Positions 28,600 through 37,861 are shown, counted from the stretch's first letter. The stretch: 64,000 nt of DNA from Microbacterium sp. RU33B (GCF_900155915.1 NZ_FTPO01000001.1:1302001-1366000); one strand, 5' to 3'. Translations and numbers: made by a program. Notes: generated by a model from the sequence alone, not told the origin.

Positions 28600-30048
28600 T
28601 CAGGTGCGCAGAACTCCGTGGAGGAGTCGTGTGGGCGAGATCGTGGCGGGTCGCCAGCGACCGTACGGATCGATCCAGTTCGGGGCGCGGAGCTCGGGCA
28701 CGCCGAGATTCATCCGGATCTTCCACCCGCCGTGATCGATGAAGCGATGGTGGAACCAGCACAGCAGCACACCGTTGTCGGTGTGGGTCGGTCCGCCGTT
28801 CGCGTGCTCTACGACATGGTGGATCTCGCACCAGGCGGCGGGGACGCCGCACCCGGGAATGAGGCATCCGCCGTCACGGGCGGCGATCGCACGTCGCTGG
28901 TGCCGGTTGAAGACGCGTTCTTCGGTGCCGAGGGAGCGGATGCGGCCGCGGGCGTCGAGCGCGACGCGCTGCACGACACCCGCGCACCCCGCATGGGTCG
29001 CGGCGGTGACGGCGACGGGCTCGGAGCATCCGTCGAGGTGCGCGTAGCCGCGACCGCCGAGAAGATCCTCTTCGCGCACCGTGACGACGAGAGTCGGTGC
29101 GGCGCCGCCGATGGTGGGGAGGAGCTCGCTGGATGCCGCGACGCCCAGCGCCGTCGCCAACACGTCGTGCTGCTTCTGCGCCCGCGTACGCGGGTCGGCC
29201 GGGACGTGCGGCGCATCGGCCGAGTCGTCGACGAAGCGTACGCCCGACACGCGGTCGGAATCGACGCGCGGGTTCATCACGGCATCCGCGATGCGCTGGA
29301 ACTGAGCCGCGACCTCGTGCAGGAGCATGCCGCGCACCGGCACACCGTACTCCGTGGCGGTGCCCAGAGTGAACGCCCGCGCGTGCATCGCTCGCCGCTC
29401 GCGAGGCTCGGCTCCATCGGGGTCGAGCGCCATCGCCCACACCTGCGCCTGCACGCGGAGCAGATCCGCACACGCGGGTGGCGCGGCATCCGGACCCTCA
29501 CCGCGCGCCTCGGCGGCGAGGATGCCGTCGGCGGTGAGCAGCGCGTCGCGCGCCGCTCGGGACCCGGTCGCCATCAACGGCCCCGCGATCGCCAGGGCAC
29601 CATCGAGCCCGACAACGCCGTCGCGCACGGCCTCCCGCAGGGCGGGCAGCATCGGGGGGAGCACCTCGCCGGTCGTAACCGACACCGGCTGACGGATCGC
29701 CGTGGCGGCTCTCGCGAGCCTGCCGGCGGTGGCGGGGGACACCCTGGTCGCGCGCTGCACGAGTTCGGACACGTTGTGGCACCCGAGGCGATCGACCAGG
29801 CGCCCTTCGCCCACGGGCGACGTATTGCGCTGATCGATCTCGCCAACGAGCTCGATCTGCACCGCTTCGACGAGCCGTTGAACGCGCCCCGTCGCCGCCA
29901 GGACGGCGACCAGCGCACGCTCGTCGAGCGGCCTCGAAGCCCCCTCGCCGAGCACTTCCGACGCCACACGACGGGCGAGCTGTTCGAGCTCTCCGAGCTG
30001 CGTCTCGAGGTCTTCCATACCCACCATCTTGCCGAGGGCCACCGACAT
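28600..30048 (-). CDS. DUF222 / HNH endonuclease domain protein (13E12-type)
   Basis: A 482-residue protein of the actinobacterial 13E12/REP family: an N-terminal helical DUF222 domain (about residues 15-330) and a C-terminal HNH nuclease domain with CLIPGCGVPAAWCEIHHVVE, GGPTHTDNGVLLCWFHHRFI. Both CxxC-type zinc ligands and the HH pair are intact, so it could cut DNA. Role unknown; these proteins are numerous and partly mobile. ATG at 30048 is the longest choice; ATGs at 30027 and 30018 are equally plausible. It separates hsdMS from hsdR on the opposite strand. Confidence 0.88.
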   Translation of the reverse strand: MSVALGKMVGMEDLETQLGELEQLARRVASEVLGEGASRPLDERALVAVLAATGRVQRLVEAVQIELVGEIDQRNTSPVGEGRLVDRLGCHNVSELVQRATRVSPATAGRLARAATAIRQPVSVTTGEVLPPMLPALREAVRDGVVGLDGALAIAGPLMATGSRAARDALLTADGILAAEARGEGPDAAPPACADLLRVQAQVWAMALDPDGAEPRERRAMHARAFTLGTATEYGVPVRGMLLHEVAAQFQRIADAVMNPRVDSDRVSGVRFVDDSADAPHVPADPRTRAQKQHDVLATALGVAASSELLPTIGGAAPTLVVTVREEDLLGGRGYAHLDGCSEPVAVTAATHAGCAGVVQRVALDARGRIRSLGTEERVFNRHQRRAIAARDGGCLIPGCGVPAAWCEIHHVVEHANGGPTHTDNGVLLCWFHHRFIDHGGWKIRMNLGVPELRAPNWIDPYGRWRPATISPTRLLHGVLRT

Positions 30049-30119
30049 TCTGAGTGCTTTTTTCCCCGGTCACAGGTGATATATCGGTTGCCGATCGTGA
30101 TTGCGTCTCCCCGGTTCGC

Positions 30120-30125
30120 TAGCAT
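30120..30125 (+). promoter_or_regulatory. Possible -10 element of hsdR
   Basis: TAGCAT about 50 bases before the hsdR GTG, in the 129-bp spacer between the divergent HNH gene and hsdR. A weak GGAGAG lies 12 bases before the GTG. Confidence 0.35.
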
Positions 30126-30177
30126 CGGGACCAGGCAGGGGCCGGCCTTGCCGACGGGTGGAGAGACGGCGTCACGG

Positions 30178-33100
30178 GTGGGGAACTTCGACTTCGCGAA
30201 GGAGCACTGGCCACAGCTCTGGGATGCCGCACGACGCGCCGAGGAGTACATCAAGGGCGACCCGCGCACCGCGGCCGCTCAGTCCCGCCGCGCGGCCGAG
30301 CTCTTCACCCAGCACATCTTCGACATCGAACGGCTGACGCGACCGTACGACGCGAACTTCGCGCAGCTCATGGACGACCCGTCGTTCATCGCCGTCGTCA
30401 CTCCGGCCGTGAAGGGCCGACTCGACATCGTGCGTCGTATCGGGAACCGCGCCATGCATCGTGATGAGGAGGTCTCGCACGCCACAGCGCGCACCGCGCT
30501 CGAAGGCCTGCACGTCGCCTATCTCTGGCTCGTCTACACGTACGGCGACCCGTCGACCCCCGTACCGGCATCCTTCGACTGGGCTCTCGTGCCGCCGGCA
30601 CCCTCGGTCGTCATCGCGCGCACCCGGGAGCAGCTCGAGCAGGTGCAGGCGCAGCTCGAGCAGCGGGATCGCGAACTCGTCGCGGCACGCGAAGCGGATG
30701 CCGCTCTGCGCACCGAGCTGGACGTACTCCGTGCCGAGCTCGCAGCTAACAAGGCGGTCAACGCCGTCACTCGCGTCGATGAGATCGACCCCGCCACAGC
30801 GACGGAAGCCGAGACGCGTGCGCAGCTCATCGACCTCCTCCTCGCCGAAGCCGGCTGGCCGCTGTCCGATCCGCGCGATCGGGAGTGGCCTGTCACCGGA
30901 ATCCCGAGTCCGTCGGGTGCGGGCAAGGTCGACTACGTGCTCTGGGGAGATGACGGAAAGCCTCTCGCCGTCATCGAGGCCAAGCGCACGCGGGCCGGCG
31001 CGGCTGAGGGGCGCGAACAGGCACGGCTGTACGCCGATGCCCTCGAGCGCGACACCGGACAGCGGCCGATCATCTTCTACACCAACGGCTACGAACACTG
31101 GATCTGGGACGACGCACGTTCTGCGCCGCGTCGGATCTCGGGCTTCCTCACGAAGGACCAGCTGGCGCTCGCGATCCAGCGACGCACGTCCGTCAAGCCC
31201 TTCTCCGCCGTGGAGATCGATCGCCGCATCGCAGAGCGGCCCTATCAGCTGCGCGCCATCCGCGCGGTGACCGACGCGATCGAGGCGCAGCGGCGCAGAG
31301 CCCTCCTCGTCATGGCCACCGGCACAGGGAAGACGCGGACCGTCATCTCTCTCGTCGACGTGCTCCAGCGGGCCAACCGCGTGAAGCGCGTCCTCTTCCT
31401 CGCCGACCGCACGGCCCTCGTGCGCCAGGCCGTCGGAGCGTTCAAGACTCATCTGCCTGACAGCGCACCGGTCAACCTGATCGACGATCGCGAGTCCGAG
31501 GGTCGCGTGTACGTGTCGACGTATCAGACCGTCATGGGGCTGATCGATGCGGGGGAGGATGATCGGCGCCGCTTCGGTCCCGGATACTTCGACCTCATCG
31601 TCGTGGATGAAGCGCACCGATCGATCTACCACCGCTACGGCGAGATCTTCGACTACTTCGACGCGCTTCTCGTCGGCCTGACAGCGACGCCGCGCGCCGA
31701 GGTCGACCACAACACGTACCGCCTCTTCGACCTCGACGACGGCGTGCCCACCGAGGCGTTCGAACTCGACGACGCGATCGAGCGCGGGTATCTCGTTCCG
31801 CCGGTCGCCCGTCCGATCGATCTCGGCTTCATCCGCCGCGGCATCCGATATGACCAGCTCAGCGCGCAGGAGCAAGAGGAGTGGGACGCCCTCGAGTGGG
31901 AGGGCGGTGACATCCCCGATGAGGTGGATGCCGCGGCGATGAACCGCTGGCTGTTCAACGCAGACACCGTCGACAAGGTGCTCGAGGTGCTGATGACCGA
32001 GGGCCTCCGGGTCGCGGGAGGCGATCGGCTGGGAAAGACGATCCTCTTCGCGAAGAGCCAGGCGCACGCCGAGTACATCGAGGAGCGCTTCGATGCGAAC
32101 TATCCCGAGCTGAAAGGCTCGTTCGCCCGAGTCATCACGCACCACTCCGGCCCCTACGCCCAGCACCTCATCGACGAGTTCTCGAACCCCGAGACCTCGC
32201 CGCATCTCGCGATCTCCGTCGACATGCTCGACACCGGCATCGACATCCCCGAGATCGTCAACCTCGTGTTCTTCAAGCCTGTGCACTCACCGACCAAGTA
32301 CTGGCAGATGATCGGCCGCGGCACCCGTCTGCGTCCCGATCTCTTCGGCCCCGGACAGCACAAGACCGAGTTCCTGCTGTTCGACGTCTGCGGCAACATC
32401 GAGTTCTTCAACCAGGACATCCCCGACGCGGCCACGGTGCGTCCGCCGAGCCTCGGCGAGCGCCTCTTCAGCCAGCGCTTCGCTCTCCTCGAGCGGCTCG
32501 CGCACGCCGATGAGCCCGATCTGCGGGAGTCACTCGCGACCTGGCTCCACGCCCGTGTCGCAGGGATGAACCGAGACAACTTCCTGGTGCGCCGTCATCT
32601 CCGTGCCGTCGACAGGTTTCCGGATGCCGCGGCCTGGCGCCGGACGTTCACCACGGAGGATGCCGCGGCGGTTGCCGAGCTCGCGGCGCTTCCGTCGGCA
32701 GCGGACGTCGACCCGGACGAGCGGGCGAAGCGCTTCGATCTGCTGGTGCTGACCGCGCAGACCTCGGTGGCAGACGGAGGAGCCGTGCCTTCCTCGCTCG
32801 CGGCACGCATCCAGCAGATCGCCGCCCTGGTCGCCGAGCAGCGCGGCGTCCCCTCGGTCGAGAAGCAGCGCTGGCTGCTCGACGCCGTAGCGGATCCCGA
32901 CTGGTGGTCGGGCGTCTCGCTCGCCCAGCTCGAAGATCTGCGGCTGCGCGTGCGCGGCCTCGTGTCGCTCATCGATCCTCGGCGGCAGGCCCCCGTCTAC
33001 ACCGACTTCGAAGACACTCTCGCGGAGAAGCGCGACCTCGCGATCACCCGGGTCGCCGTCGGCCTCGACCGGCAGGCGTTCCGCGCGAAGCTCCTCGGCT

Positions 33101-33552
33101 TCCTCGCCTCCCACGACCACGTCGTCGCTCTGCACAAGCTGCGTACGGGCCGCCAGCTCACCGCCGCCGATCTGGAGGAGCTCGAGCGGATCCTCGTGGA
33201 GACGGGGGGAGTGGATGCCGCGCGTCTGGCCGAGCAGGCTCGAGAAGCGCACGGGCTCGGGCGCTTCATCCGTTCCCTCGTGGGAATCGAGCGGAGCGCC
33301 GCCGAAGAGCTCGTCGGCGACTTCGTGGCCGGCCCCGCGTTCACGCGCAGCCAGCAGGTCTTCGTCGACCTCATCGTCTCCGAGCTGACGGTCGGCGGCC
33401 ACCTCGATGCGGGGCGCCTCTACGAGGATCCGTTCAGCGGGATCGCGCCCGAAGGGCCGGAGACACTGTTCACCGAAGCGCAGATCACCGACCTGCTCGC
33501 GCGGCTCCAGCACCTCGACCGCACCGCAGATCCGGCCTCCGCCTCGGCCTGA
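30178..33552 (+). CDS. hsdR: Type I restriction endonuclease subunit R (DUF4145-HSDR)
   Basis: A 1124-residue restriction and translocation subunit. Residues 1-150 look like a DUF4145-type helical domain, followed by a coiled coil (about 148-200: EQLEQVQAQLEQRDRELVAA). The PD-ExK nuclease has Asp252 and Glu267-Ala-Lys269. The SF2 motor has Walker A MATGTGKT (Gly382-Thr386 region), DEAH at 477-480, TATPR, and motif VI QMIGRGTRLRPD. A C-terminal EcoEI_R_C-like region follows. It is not contiguous with hsdMS: three minus-strand genes intervene. GTG 30178 chosen; a TTG ten codons upstream is possible. Confidence 0.93.
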   Translation: MGNFDFAKEHWPQLWDAARRAEEYIKGDPRTAAAQSRRAAELFTQHIFDIERLTRPYDANFAQLMDDPSFIAVVTPAVKGRLDIVRRIGNRAMHRDEEVSHATARTALEGLHVAYLWLVYTYGDPSTPVPASFDWALVPPAPSVVIARTREQLEQVQAQLEQRDRELVAAREADAALRTELDVLRAELAANKAVNAVTRVDEIDPATATEAETRAQLIDLLLAEAGWPLSDPRDREWPVTGIPSPSGAGKVDYVLWGDDGKPLAVIEAKRTRAGAAEGREQARLYADALERDTGQRPIIFYTNGYEHWIWDDARSAPRRISGFLTKDQLALAIQRRTSVKPFSAVEIDRRIAERPYQLRAIRAVTDAIEAQRRRALLVMATGTGKTRTVISLVDVLQRANRVKRVLFLADRTALVRQAVGAFKTHLPDSAPVNLIDDRESEGRVYVSTYQTVMGLIDAGEDDRRRFGPGYFDLIVVDEAHRSIYHRYGEIFDYFDALLVGLTATPRAEVDHNTYRLFDLDDGVPTEAFELDDAIERGYLVPPVARPIDLGFIRRGIRYDQLSAQEQEEWDALEWEGGDIPDEVDAAAMNRWLFNADTVDKVLEVLMTEGLRVAGGDRLGKTILFAKSQAHAEYIEERFDANYPELKGSFARVITHHSGPYAQHLIDEFSNPETSPHLAISVDMLDTGIDIPEIVNLVFFKPVHSPTKYWQMIGRGTRLRPDLFGPGQHKTEFLLFDVCGNIEFFNQDIPDAATVRPPSLGERLFSQRFALLERLAHADEPDLRESLATWLHARVAGMNRDNFLVRRHLRAVDRFPDAAAWRRTFTTEDAAAVAELAALPSAADVDPDERAKRFDLLVLTAQTSVADGGAVPSSLAARIQQIAALVAEQRGVPSVEKQRWLLDAVADPDWWSGVSLAQLEDLRLRVRGLVSLIDPRRQAPVYTDFEDTLAEKRDLAITRVAVGLDRQAFRAKLLGFLASHDHVVALHKLRTGRQLTAADLEELERILVETGGVDAARLAEQAREAHGLGRFIRSLVGIERSAAEELVGDFVAGPAFTRSQQVFVDLIVSELTVGGHLDAGRLYEDPFSGIAPEGPETLFTEAQITDLLARLQHLDRTADPASASA

Positions 33553-33586
33553 TCACCGCCTTGCGCTCGTCCCACGAGCAGCCGCC

Positions 33587-34948
33587 CTACCGGCTCTCCA
33601 CGCCTGACAGTGCCGCCTCCCACGCGAGGCGCACGAGCTCCGGGTGAGCGAGGTCGTTGTGCGCCCCCGATGCGCCCTCGAGCGTCGCGATGACGTTCTG
33701 CGCATCGATGTTGTAGACGACGCCGGGCGCGAAGGCGTCGCGCTCCCGCGCGCCCTTCTGCAGGGGCGGCAGTTCGATCGTGCCGGCGACTCCCTGCACG
33801 CCGAACGCCCCGATCCCGCCGTACTTGGGCAGGTCGTCGCCGAGCAGGTACTCGCCCGCGATGCCGACGGCCAGCGGGTAGAACCGCCCCACCGCGTAGT
33901 CCCACTTCGACCTGGTCACCACGATGGGCCCGGCGACGAAGTCGTCGCGCACGACGTCGGACAGGTAGCCGCGCCCGCCGCCGATCGCCGACGGCACGGC
34001 GTTCGAGAACGCCCACAGCGACACCGCGCCCTGCACCAGGAACAGCGAATCCACCGGCCGGCTCGGCGGCGTCGGCGACGACCCCGGTCCACGCACGGCG
34101 CTGGAGACCACGATCGTGCCGAAGCTGTGTCCGAGGAGGTGCACGCGCGCGGGAGTGGCGGCCTGGATCTCGCGCAGCAGCCGGGCCGCTCCGTTCTCGC
34201 CGAACTCCCTCGCCTGGTTCTTCCCGTGCCAGAACGTCAGCTGACGCAGCGGAGTGAGCACCGCTTCGCGGAGCTTGCGGAACCAGCCGCCGCCGAGGAG
34301 CGCCTGCGTCCCGGCCTCGGGCTCCTGCTCGGCGGTGGCCGTGGCGAAGGCATCCGTCGGGTCCCATCCGCTGCTGAGCAGCGGGTCGTCGCCGTCGGCT
34401 CCGATGTGCTCGGCGAGCGTCGCGTAGGCCTTCCGGACGTCACGGGGAAGGTCGTCCGAACCCGACGCGTCGTCGTCGGGATCGACGTCGGCGGCGTGCT
34501 CGAAGACCGTGCGCAGCGCCTCCCGGATCTCCGGATCGTCGCCGAGCCTCTCCGCGTACTCGTCGACGGCCTCGTCGACGGTCTGGGGATCCGGGTCGTC
34601 GTCGCCCGCCGACAGGAGCCCCCGCGAGCCGCTCTTCAGGCCACGGTCGCTCCACGCCTTGCTCGGCCAGTGCAGCCCGATGACGAAGGGGCGGATGCCG
34701 TCACCGGCCTCGTCCGGATTCACCGCGCCGACCCACCGGTCGTACTGCCGGATCGCGTCCTGGTAGTCGCCCTGCCAGCCGTGGCTGATGACGAAGACGT
34801 CGGTGATGCCGGCCGCGGGGCTCGCGAGCTCGGCCAGGGCCGCCTCGCGGGCACTCGACCCGTCGGCGTCGGCGATCTCGTCGCCGCGCTTGTCGTAGGC
34901 GATGAGGTGGTACTGCTGATCCGTTCCGGGGATGCGGCGCAGGGCCAT
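33587..34948 (-). CDS. Serine hydrolase (alpha/beta) paired with CHAT protease
   Basis: A 453-residue alpha/beta hydrolase, probably cytoplasmic (no signal peptide). An oxyanion region VFVISHGWQGDYQDAIRQYD lies near residue 50, the nucleophile elbow is GHSFG at 273-277 (Ser275), and a late histidine (AHPELVRLAW) may complete the triad. Between residues about 110 and 215 is a long acidic insertion (DDDPDPQ, DPDDDASGSDD) that could be a lid or a cleavable linker. Its start is 39 bases after the CHAT protease stop, with AGAAGG upstream, so the two are one operon. Substrate unknown; a lipase-like effector role is an inference. Confidence 0.85.
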   Translation of the reverse strand: MALRRIPGTDQQYHLIAYDKRGDEIADADGSSAREAALAELASPAAGITDVFVISHGWQGDYQDAIRQYDRWVGAVNPDEAGDGIRPFVIGLHWPSKAWSDRGLKSGSRGLLSAGDDDPDPQTVDEAVDEYAERLGDDPEIREALRTVFEHAADVDPDDDASGSDDLPRDVRKAYATLAEHIGADGDDPLLSSGWDPTDAFATATAEQEPEAGTQALLGGGWFRKLREAVLTPLRQLTFWHGKNQAREFGENGAARLLREIQAATPARVHLLGHSFGTIVVSSAVRGPGSSPTPPSRPVDSLFLVQGAVSLWAFSNAVPSAIGGGRGYLSDVVRDDFVAGPIVVTRSKWDYAVGRFYPLAVGIAGEYLLGDDLPKYGGIGAFGVQGVAGTIELPPLQKGARERDAFAPGVVYNIDAQNVIATLEGASGAHNDLAHPELVRLAWEAALSGVESR

Positions 34949-34987
34949 GGTGTTCCTTCTGTCGGGGCCGGCGAGGCCGGCGAGGGG

Positions 34988-36973
34988 TCACGTGAGGGCG
35001 GGCGCGACGACCGTGTCGGCGTCGCAGTGCACGACGTAGAGAAGACCGAGCGGGTTGTTGTGCTCGGCGAGGAACCGACGACGCACGTCGAGCACGACGC
35101 GGCCGAGCGCCGCGCCGGAGAAGAGCCCGTCGAAGAACGCCTTCGCCCACTCGCTGGCGAACAGACCGGGCACGCGGCACTCGGTGCCGATCACTCCGCG
35201 CGCCCCTCGATTGAGGAAGTACGGCACGAAGCCCGAATAGAACAGCGGCGAGAGCTCTCCGGACTCGCAGGCGTTCAGGAAGACGAGCGGATGTCCCGCG
35301 AACGGGACCTTCACCTGCGCGATGGCCCGGATCTCGCCGAGCGTGATGGTGTCCTTGCCCGTCATGATGAGCTCAGACGCATCCGGATCGTCGTCGTCGG
35401 ACTCGGCGTGGCAGAAGAAGTAGAGCACGTCGGTCGCGGCATCCGCCGTGAGTGCGCTCTCGAGGTCTGCGCGCGTGGTCCCCTCCACCAGGCCCACGCC
35501 CCGTCCGCGCCAGTACTCGCGCTGAGCGGTGATGGGGCGGGACGGCATCTCCGTGTCGATCGACTCGTTCAGCAGCGCCCGGACCGCGACCTCGGGCTGA
35601 GAGGCAATCGTGGTGTCCGGCGGGGCGGTCAGCTGCGTGAACGGCACCTGTTCGATGACGCACTGCATCCCGAGGAAGCCGTCCCAGCTGAGCGCGTCCG
35701 GATCCCACGAGTCGGCGAGGTACATGAGCGGCCACGGCACCGGGAAGCCGTCGGTCACGAGCTGCACGGTCGTGACGTCGTCCTGCACCGCCAGTCCGCG
35801 CAGCCACTCGCCGGTCCGGATCAGATCGGGATCGCCGCCGTCCTCGAACACCGCCTGATAAAGCCGGAACCCGGCGAACGCGAGCTTCGCGAGGAGCGGT
35901 TCGGTGTGCTCGGGCGCGATCGTCATCTCGAGGGCGACCGGATCCTTCCGCACGGCATCCAGGAGCGCTTTGCGCACGCCCGCGATCCGCGGCGCGAGGT
36001 CGAGTGCCGTCGCCTGCAGCCGGATCGGCGCAGCATTCGGCCGGTCGGGGAACGCCGCGGGGGCGAACACCTCGTACGCATCGTCTTCGTGCGTGATGTG
36101 GATCGATGCACTGCGCGGCCCCAGCACAGCGGCCGCGGCGAGAGGACGACCGCGTTCGCGGACGAGGTCGTCTGCGGTGCCGCCGACGTCGTACGTGATG
36201 TCGATGCGCTGGACGAAGTTCGCCCCGACTGTCACCACGACCGTCAGGCGCCCGAGCCCGGTGCGCAGCGGCACGATGCCGAAGTCCGCCGGTGCGGGCG
36301 ATGTGCCGTCCCGCCGGAGGGTGAGCGCCTGGACGGGCTCGGCGATCCGGAAGTCGGAGCTCGCAACCGTGACGTCGAGTTCGACCTCGTCGGCGTCGTG
36401 CGGGATCGCCACGAACGTCATCACGGAGGCGGTGCTCCCCGGGTCGCGCTCCCCGAAGAAGATCGACAGCACCGCCTGAACTCCCACGGCCAGCTCGTGC
36501 GACGGGCGGTCGAGTGCGGCGTTGAGCCAGCTGCGGACGGTCTCGACCTCCTCGGGCGCCGCGGATCCGCTTCCCGTCTCCGGCGGCGGATGCGCCTCCG
36601 GCCCCGCGGACTCCGAGAGGAAGAGGTCGGTGTCCAGAGGCATCGTCGGGGGAGCCAGGGCGCCGGTGACGGCGCGCACCGCGGCATCCATCTCCTCGTC
36701 CTCACCCGCGCCGAAGCCGAGGTGACCGGCATCGACGTCGGCCTGGTAGCGCGCGGCGAGCTCGGCGTCCTCCTCGAGCACGCGCGCGACGATGAGACCC
36801 GCCTGCGTCAGATCGCCGGCAGCGGCCGGCCAGTCGGGCTGAGCCAGAACGGCGTCGAAGAGGTCGACGACCGACGCCGGGAAGTTCTCGACGATCCACG
36901 GCCGACCGCGCGCATCGCGGAAGGATGCCGCGAGCACGACGACCTCGAACGCCCGCTCCTGTGGAGACCCCAT
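34988..36973 (-). CDS. CHAT-domain caspase-like protease
   Basis: A 661-residue protein with a C-terminal CHAT (caspase HetF-associated) protease domain, about residues 400-650. The caspase-type dyad is visible: FFCHAES gives His522 and LNACESGE gives Cys569, followed by YFLNRGARGVIGTECRVPG. Upstream is a beta-rich region (about 165-275) ending PLRTGLGRLTVVVTVGANFV, of the type often seen before CHAT domains, and an N-terminal helical region (1-90) that may be an adaptor. ATG 36973 is preferred; a GTG at 37027 would add 18 residues of unlikely composition. Paired with the hydrolase downstream. Confidence 0.88.
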   Translation of the reverse strand: MGSPQERAFEVVVLAASFRDARGRPWIVENFPASVVDLFDAVLAQPDWPAAAGDLTQAGLIVARVLEEDAELAARYQADVDAGHLGFGAGEDEEMDAAVRAVTGALAPPTMPLDTDLFLSESAGPEAHPPPETGSGSAAPEEVETVRSWLNAALDRPSHELAVGVQAVLSIFFGERDPGSTASVMTFVAIPHDADEVELDVTVASSDFRIAEPVQALTLRRDGTSPAPADFGIVPLRTGLGRLTVVVTVGANFVQRIDITYDVGGTADDLVRERGRPLAAAAVLGPRSASIHITHEDDAYEVFAPAAFPDRPNAAPIRLQATALDLAPRIAGVRKALLDAVRKDPVALEMTIAPEHTEPLLAKLAFAGFRLYQAVFEDGGDPDLIRTGEWLRGLAVQDDVTTVQLVTDGFPVPWPLMYLADSWDPDALSWDGFLGMQCVIEQVPFTQLTAPPDTTIASQPEVAVRALLNESIDTEMPSRPITAQREYWRGRGVGLVEGTTRADLESALTADAATDVLYFFCHAESDDDDPDASELIMTGKDTITLGEIRAIAQVKVPFAGHPLVFLNACESGELSPLFYSGFVPYFLNRGARGVIGTECRVPGLFASEWAKAFFDGLFSGAALGRVVLDVRRRFLAEHNNPLGLLYVVHCDADTVVAPALT

Positions 36974-37087
36974 CGCACCCCGCCCGTCCGAAGCCCGCGG
37001 CGCTCGCCCGAGCGCTCCTGAGCACACAGTAGTGAGCGCACCGGGCCGCCGACAGATACATCTCGGCCGAGCCGGATGAAGGAAGGA

Positions 37088-37125
37088 GCCGCCCGTGCTC
37101 CGGAAGCCATCGGAGCACGGGCGGC
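37088..37125 (-). terminator. Hairpin terminator of the lipoprotein gene
   Basis: A perfect 15-bp stem (37088-37102 with 37111-37125) with an eight-base loop, 14 bases after the stop at 37140 and followed on the minus strand by a pyrimidine-rich TCCTTCCTTC. It insulates the CHAT operon from upstream transcription. Confidence 0.8.
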
Positions 37126-37139
37126 GGGTCGTGGCCAGG

Positions 37140-37793
37140 TCAGGGGTTCACGGGTCGAAGCGCCGACCGGATGACCACGACATCCTGGCCGTAGTCCTCA
37201 TCGGCCGCCTTCTGCCACGTGCCGTCGTCCCAGACGACGTCCACCACGAGGCGTCCCTCCTGCGCCATCGACGTCAGGATGCTCCCGCCCAGCCGATCCG
37301 GCAGCTCCTGCTGGATCGCCAGCAGCACGTCCTCATCGGTCACGCCGGGCTCCTGCGGCTCGGACGGGATGGGCATGGGGTCGTACAGCGCGAGCATGAT
37401 CGGCGGCTGGGTCACGGTGAACGCTTCTCCGTCGTACTCGCCCTGCAGCGCGTAGGCGCCCCAGCGCACGTCGCCGGAGGTCTCGGAGCCGTCGACGCCG
37501 TTCCACGACCAGCCCGCGAGCGGGATGCCGTCGCACTGCGGAGGGAACGACTCCCGGATGGCACCGAGGCACAGCTCGACATCGCCGGCGACATCCATCA
37601 CGGTGCCCTGCGCCATGACCTCGCCCTCGGGGGGAGCCGGGCGGAGCGATCCGAGCGAGTCGCCGGGTGCCGCATCCGACGCCGGGGGATCGGGCAGCGG
37701 AGCGGACGAGGGCGGCGTGGCGCACGCGCTCAGCGCGAGTCCTGCAGCGGCGCACAGCGCGAGGATCACGGGAAGTCGGCGATGACGGCTCAT
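37140..37793 (-). CDS. Putative lipoprotein of unknown function
   Basis: A 217-residue protein with a lipoprotein signal: basic RHRR, a hydrophobic stretch and the lipobox LSAC (cysteine near residue 23), so it is probably anchored to the outer face of the membrane. A Pro/Ser/Asp-rich linker follows, then a domain with two cysteines (VELCLGAIRESFPPQCDG) and a GWSWNGVDG segment. Not recognised as a named family. An upstream in-frame ATG at 37844 exists but would bury the signal peptide. It may belong to the island or to the core genome beside leuA. Confidence 0.75.
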   Translation of the reverse strand: MSRHRRLPVILALCAAAGLALSACATPPSSAPLPDPPASDAAPGDSLGSLRPAPPEGEVMAQGTVMDVAGDVELCLGAIRESFPPQCDGIPLAGWSWNGVDGSETSGDVRWGAYALQGEYDGEAFTVTQPPIMLALYDPMPIPSEPQEPGVTDEDVLLAIQQELPDRLGGSILTSMAQEGRLVVDVVWDDGTWQKAADEDYGQDVVVIRSALRPVNP

Positions 37794-37849
37794 ACCCGGA
37801 GAGTGTCGCGGCGACGCCGTTCGTCTCACCTCGATCCGCGACATCCTGC

Positions 37850-37855
37850 TACCAT
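37850..37855 (+). promoter_or_regulatory. -10 element of the leuA leader
   Basis: TACCAT, six bases, then the ATG of the leader peptide at 37862, the standard leaderless spacing of this window. Confidence 0.55.
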
Positions 37856-37861
37856 CGACGC

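Noticed and set aside
28600..30048. HNH protein as the restriction enzyme partner of hsdMS
   Set aside because: It has the DUF222-HNH layout of a widespread actinobacterial family and a proper HsdR is present nearby.
36974..37027. 18-residue N-terminal extension of the CHAT protein from GTG 37027
   Set aside because: Composition is unlike a protein start and a TACTGT -10 overlaps it; 36973 is preferred, though not proven.
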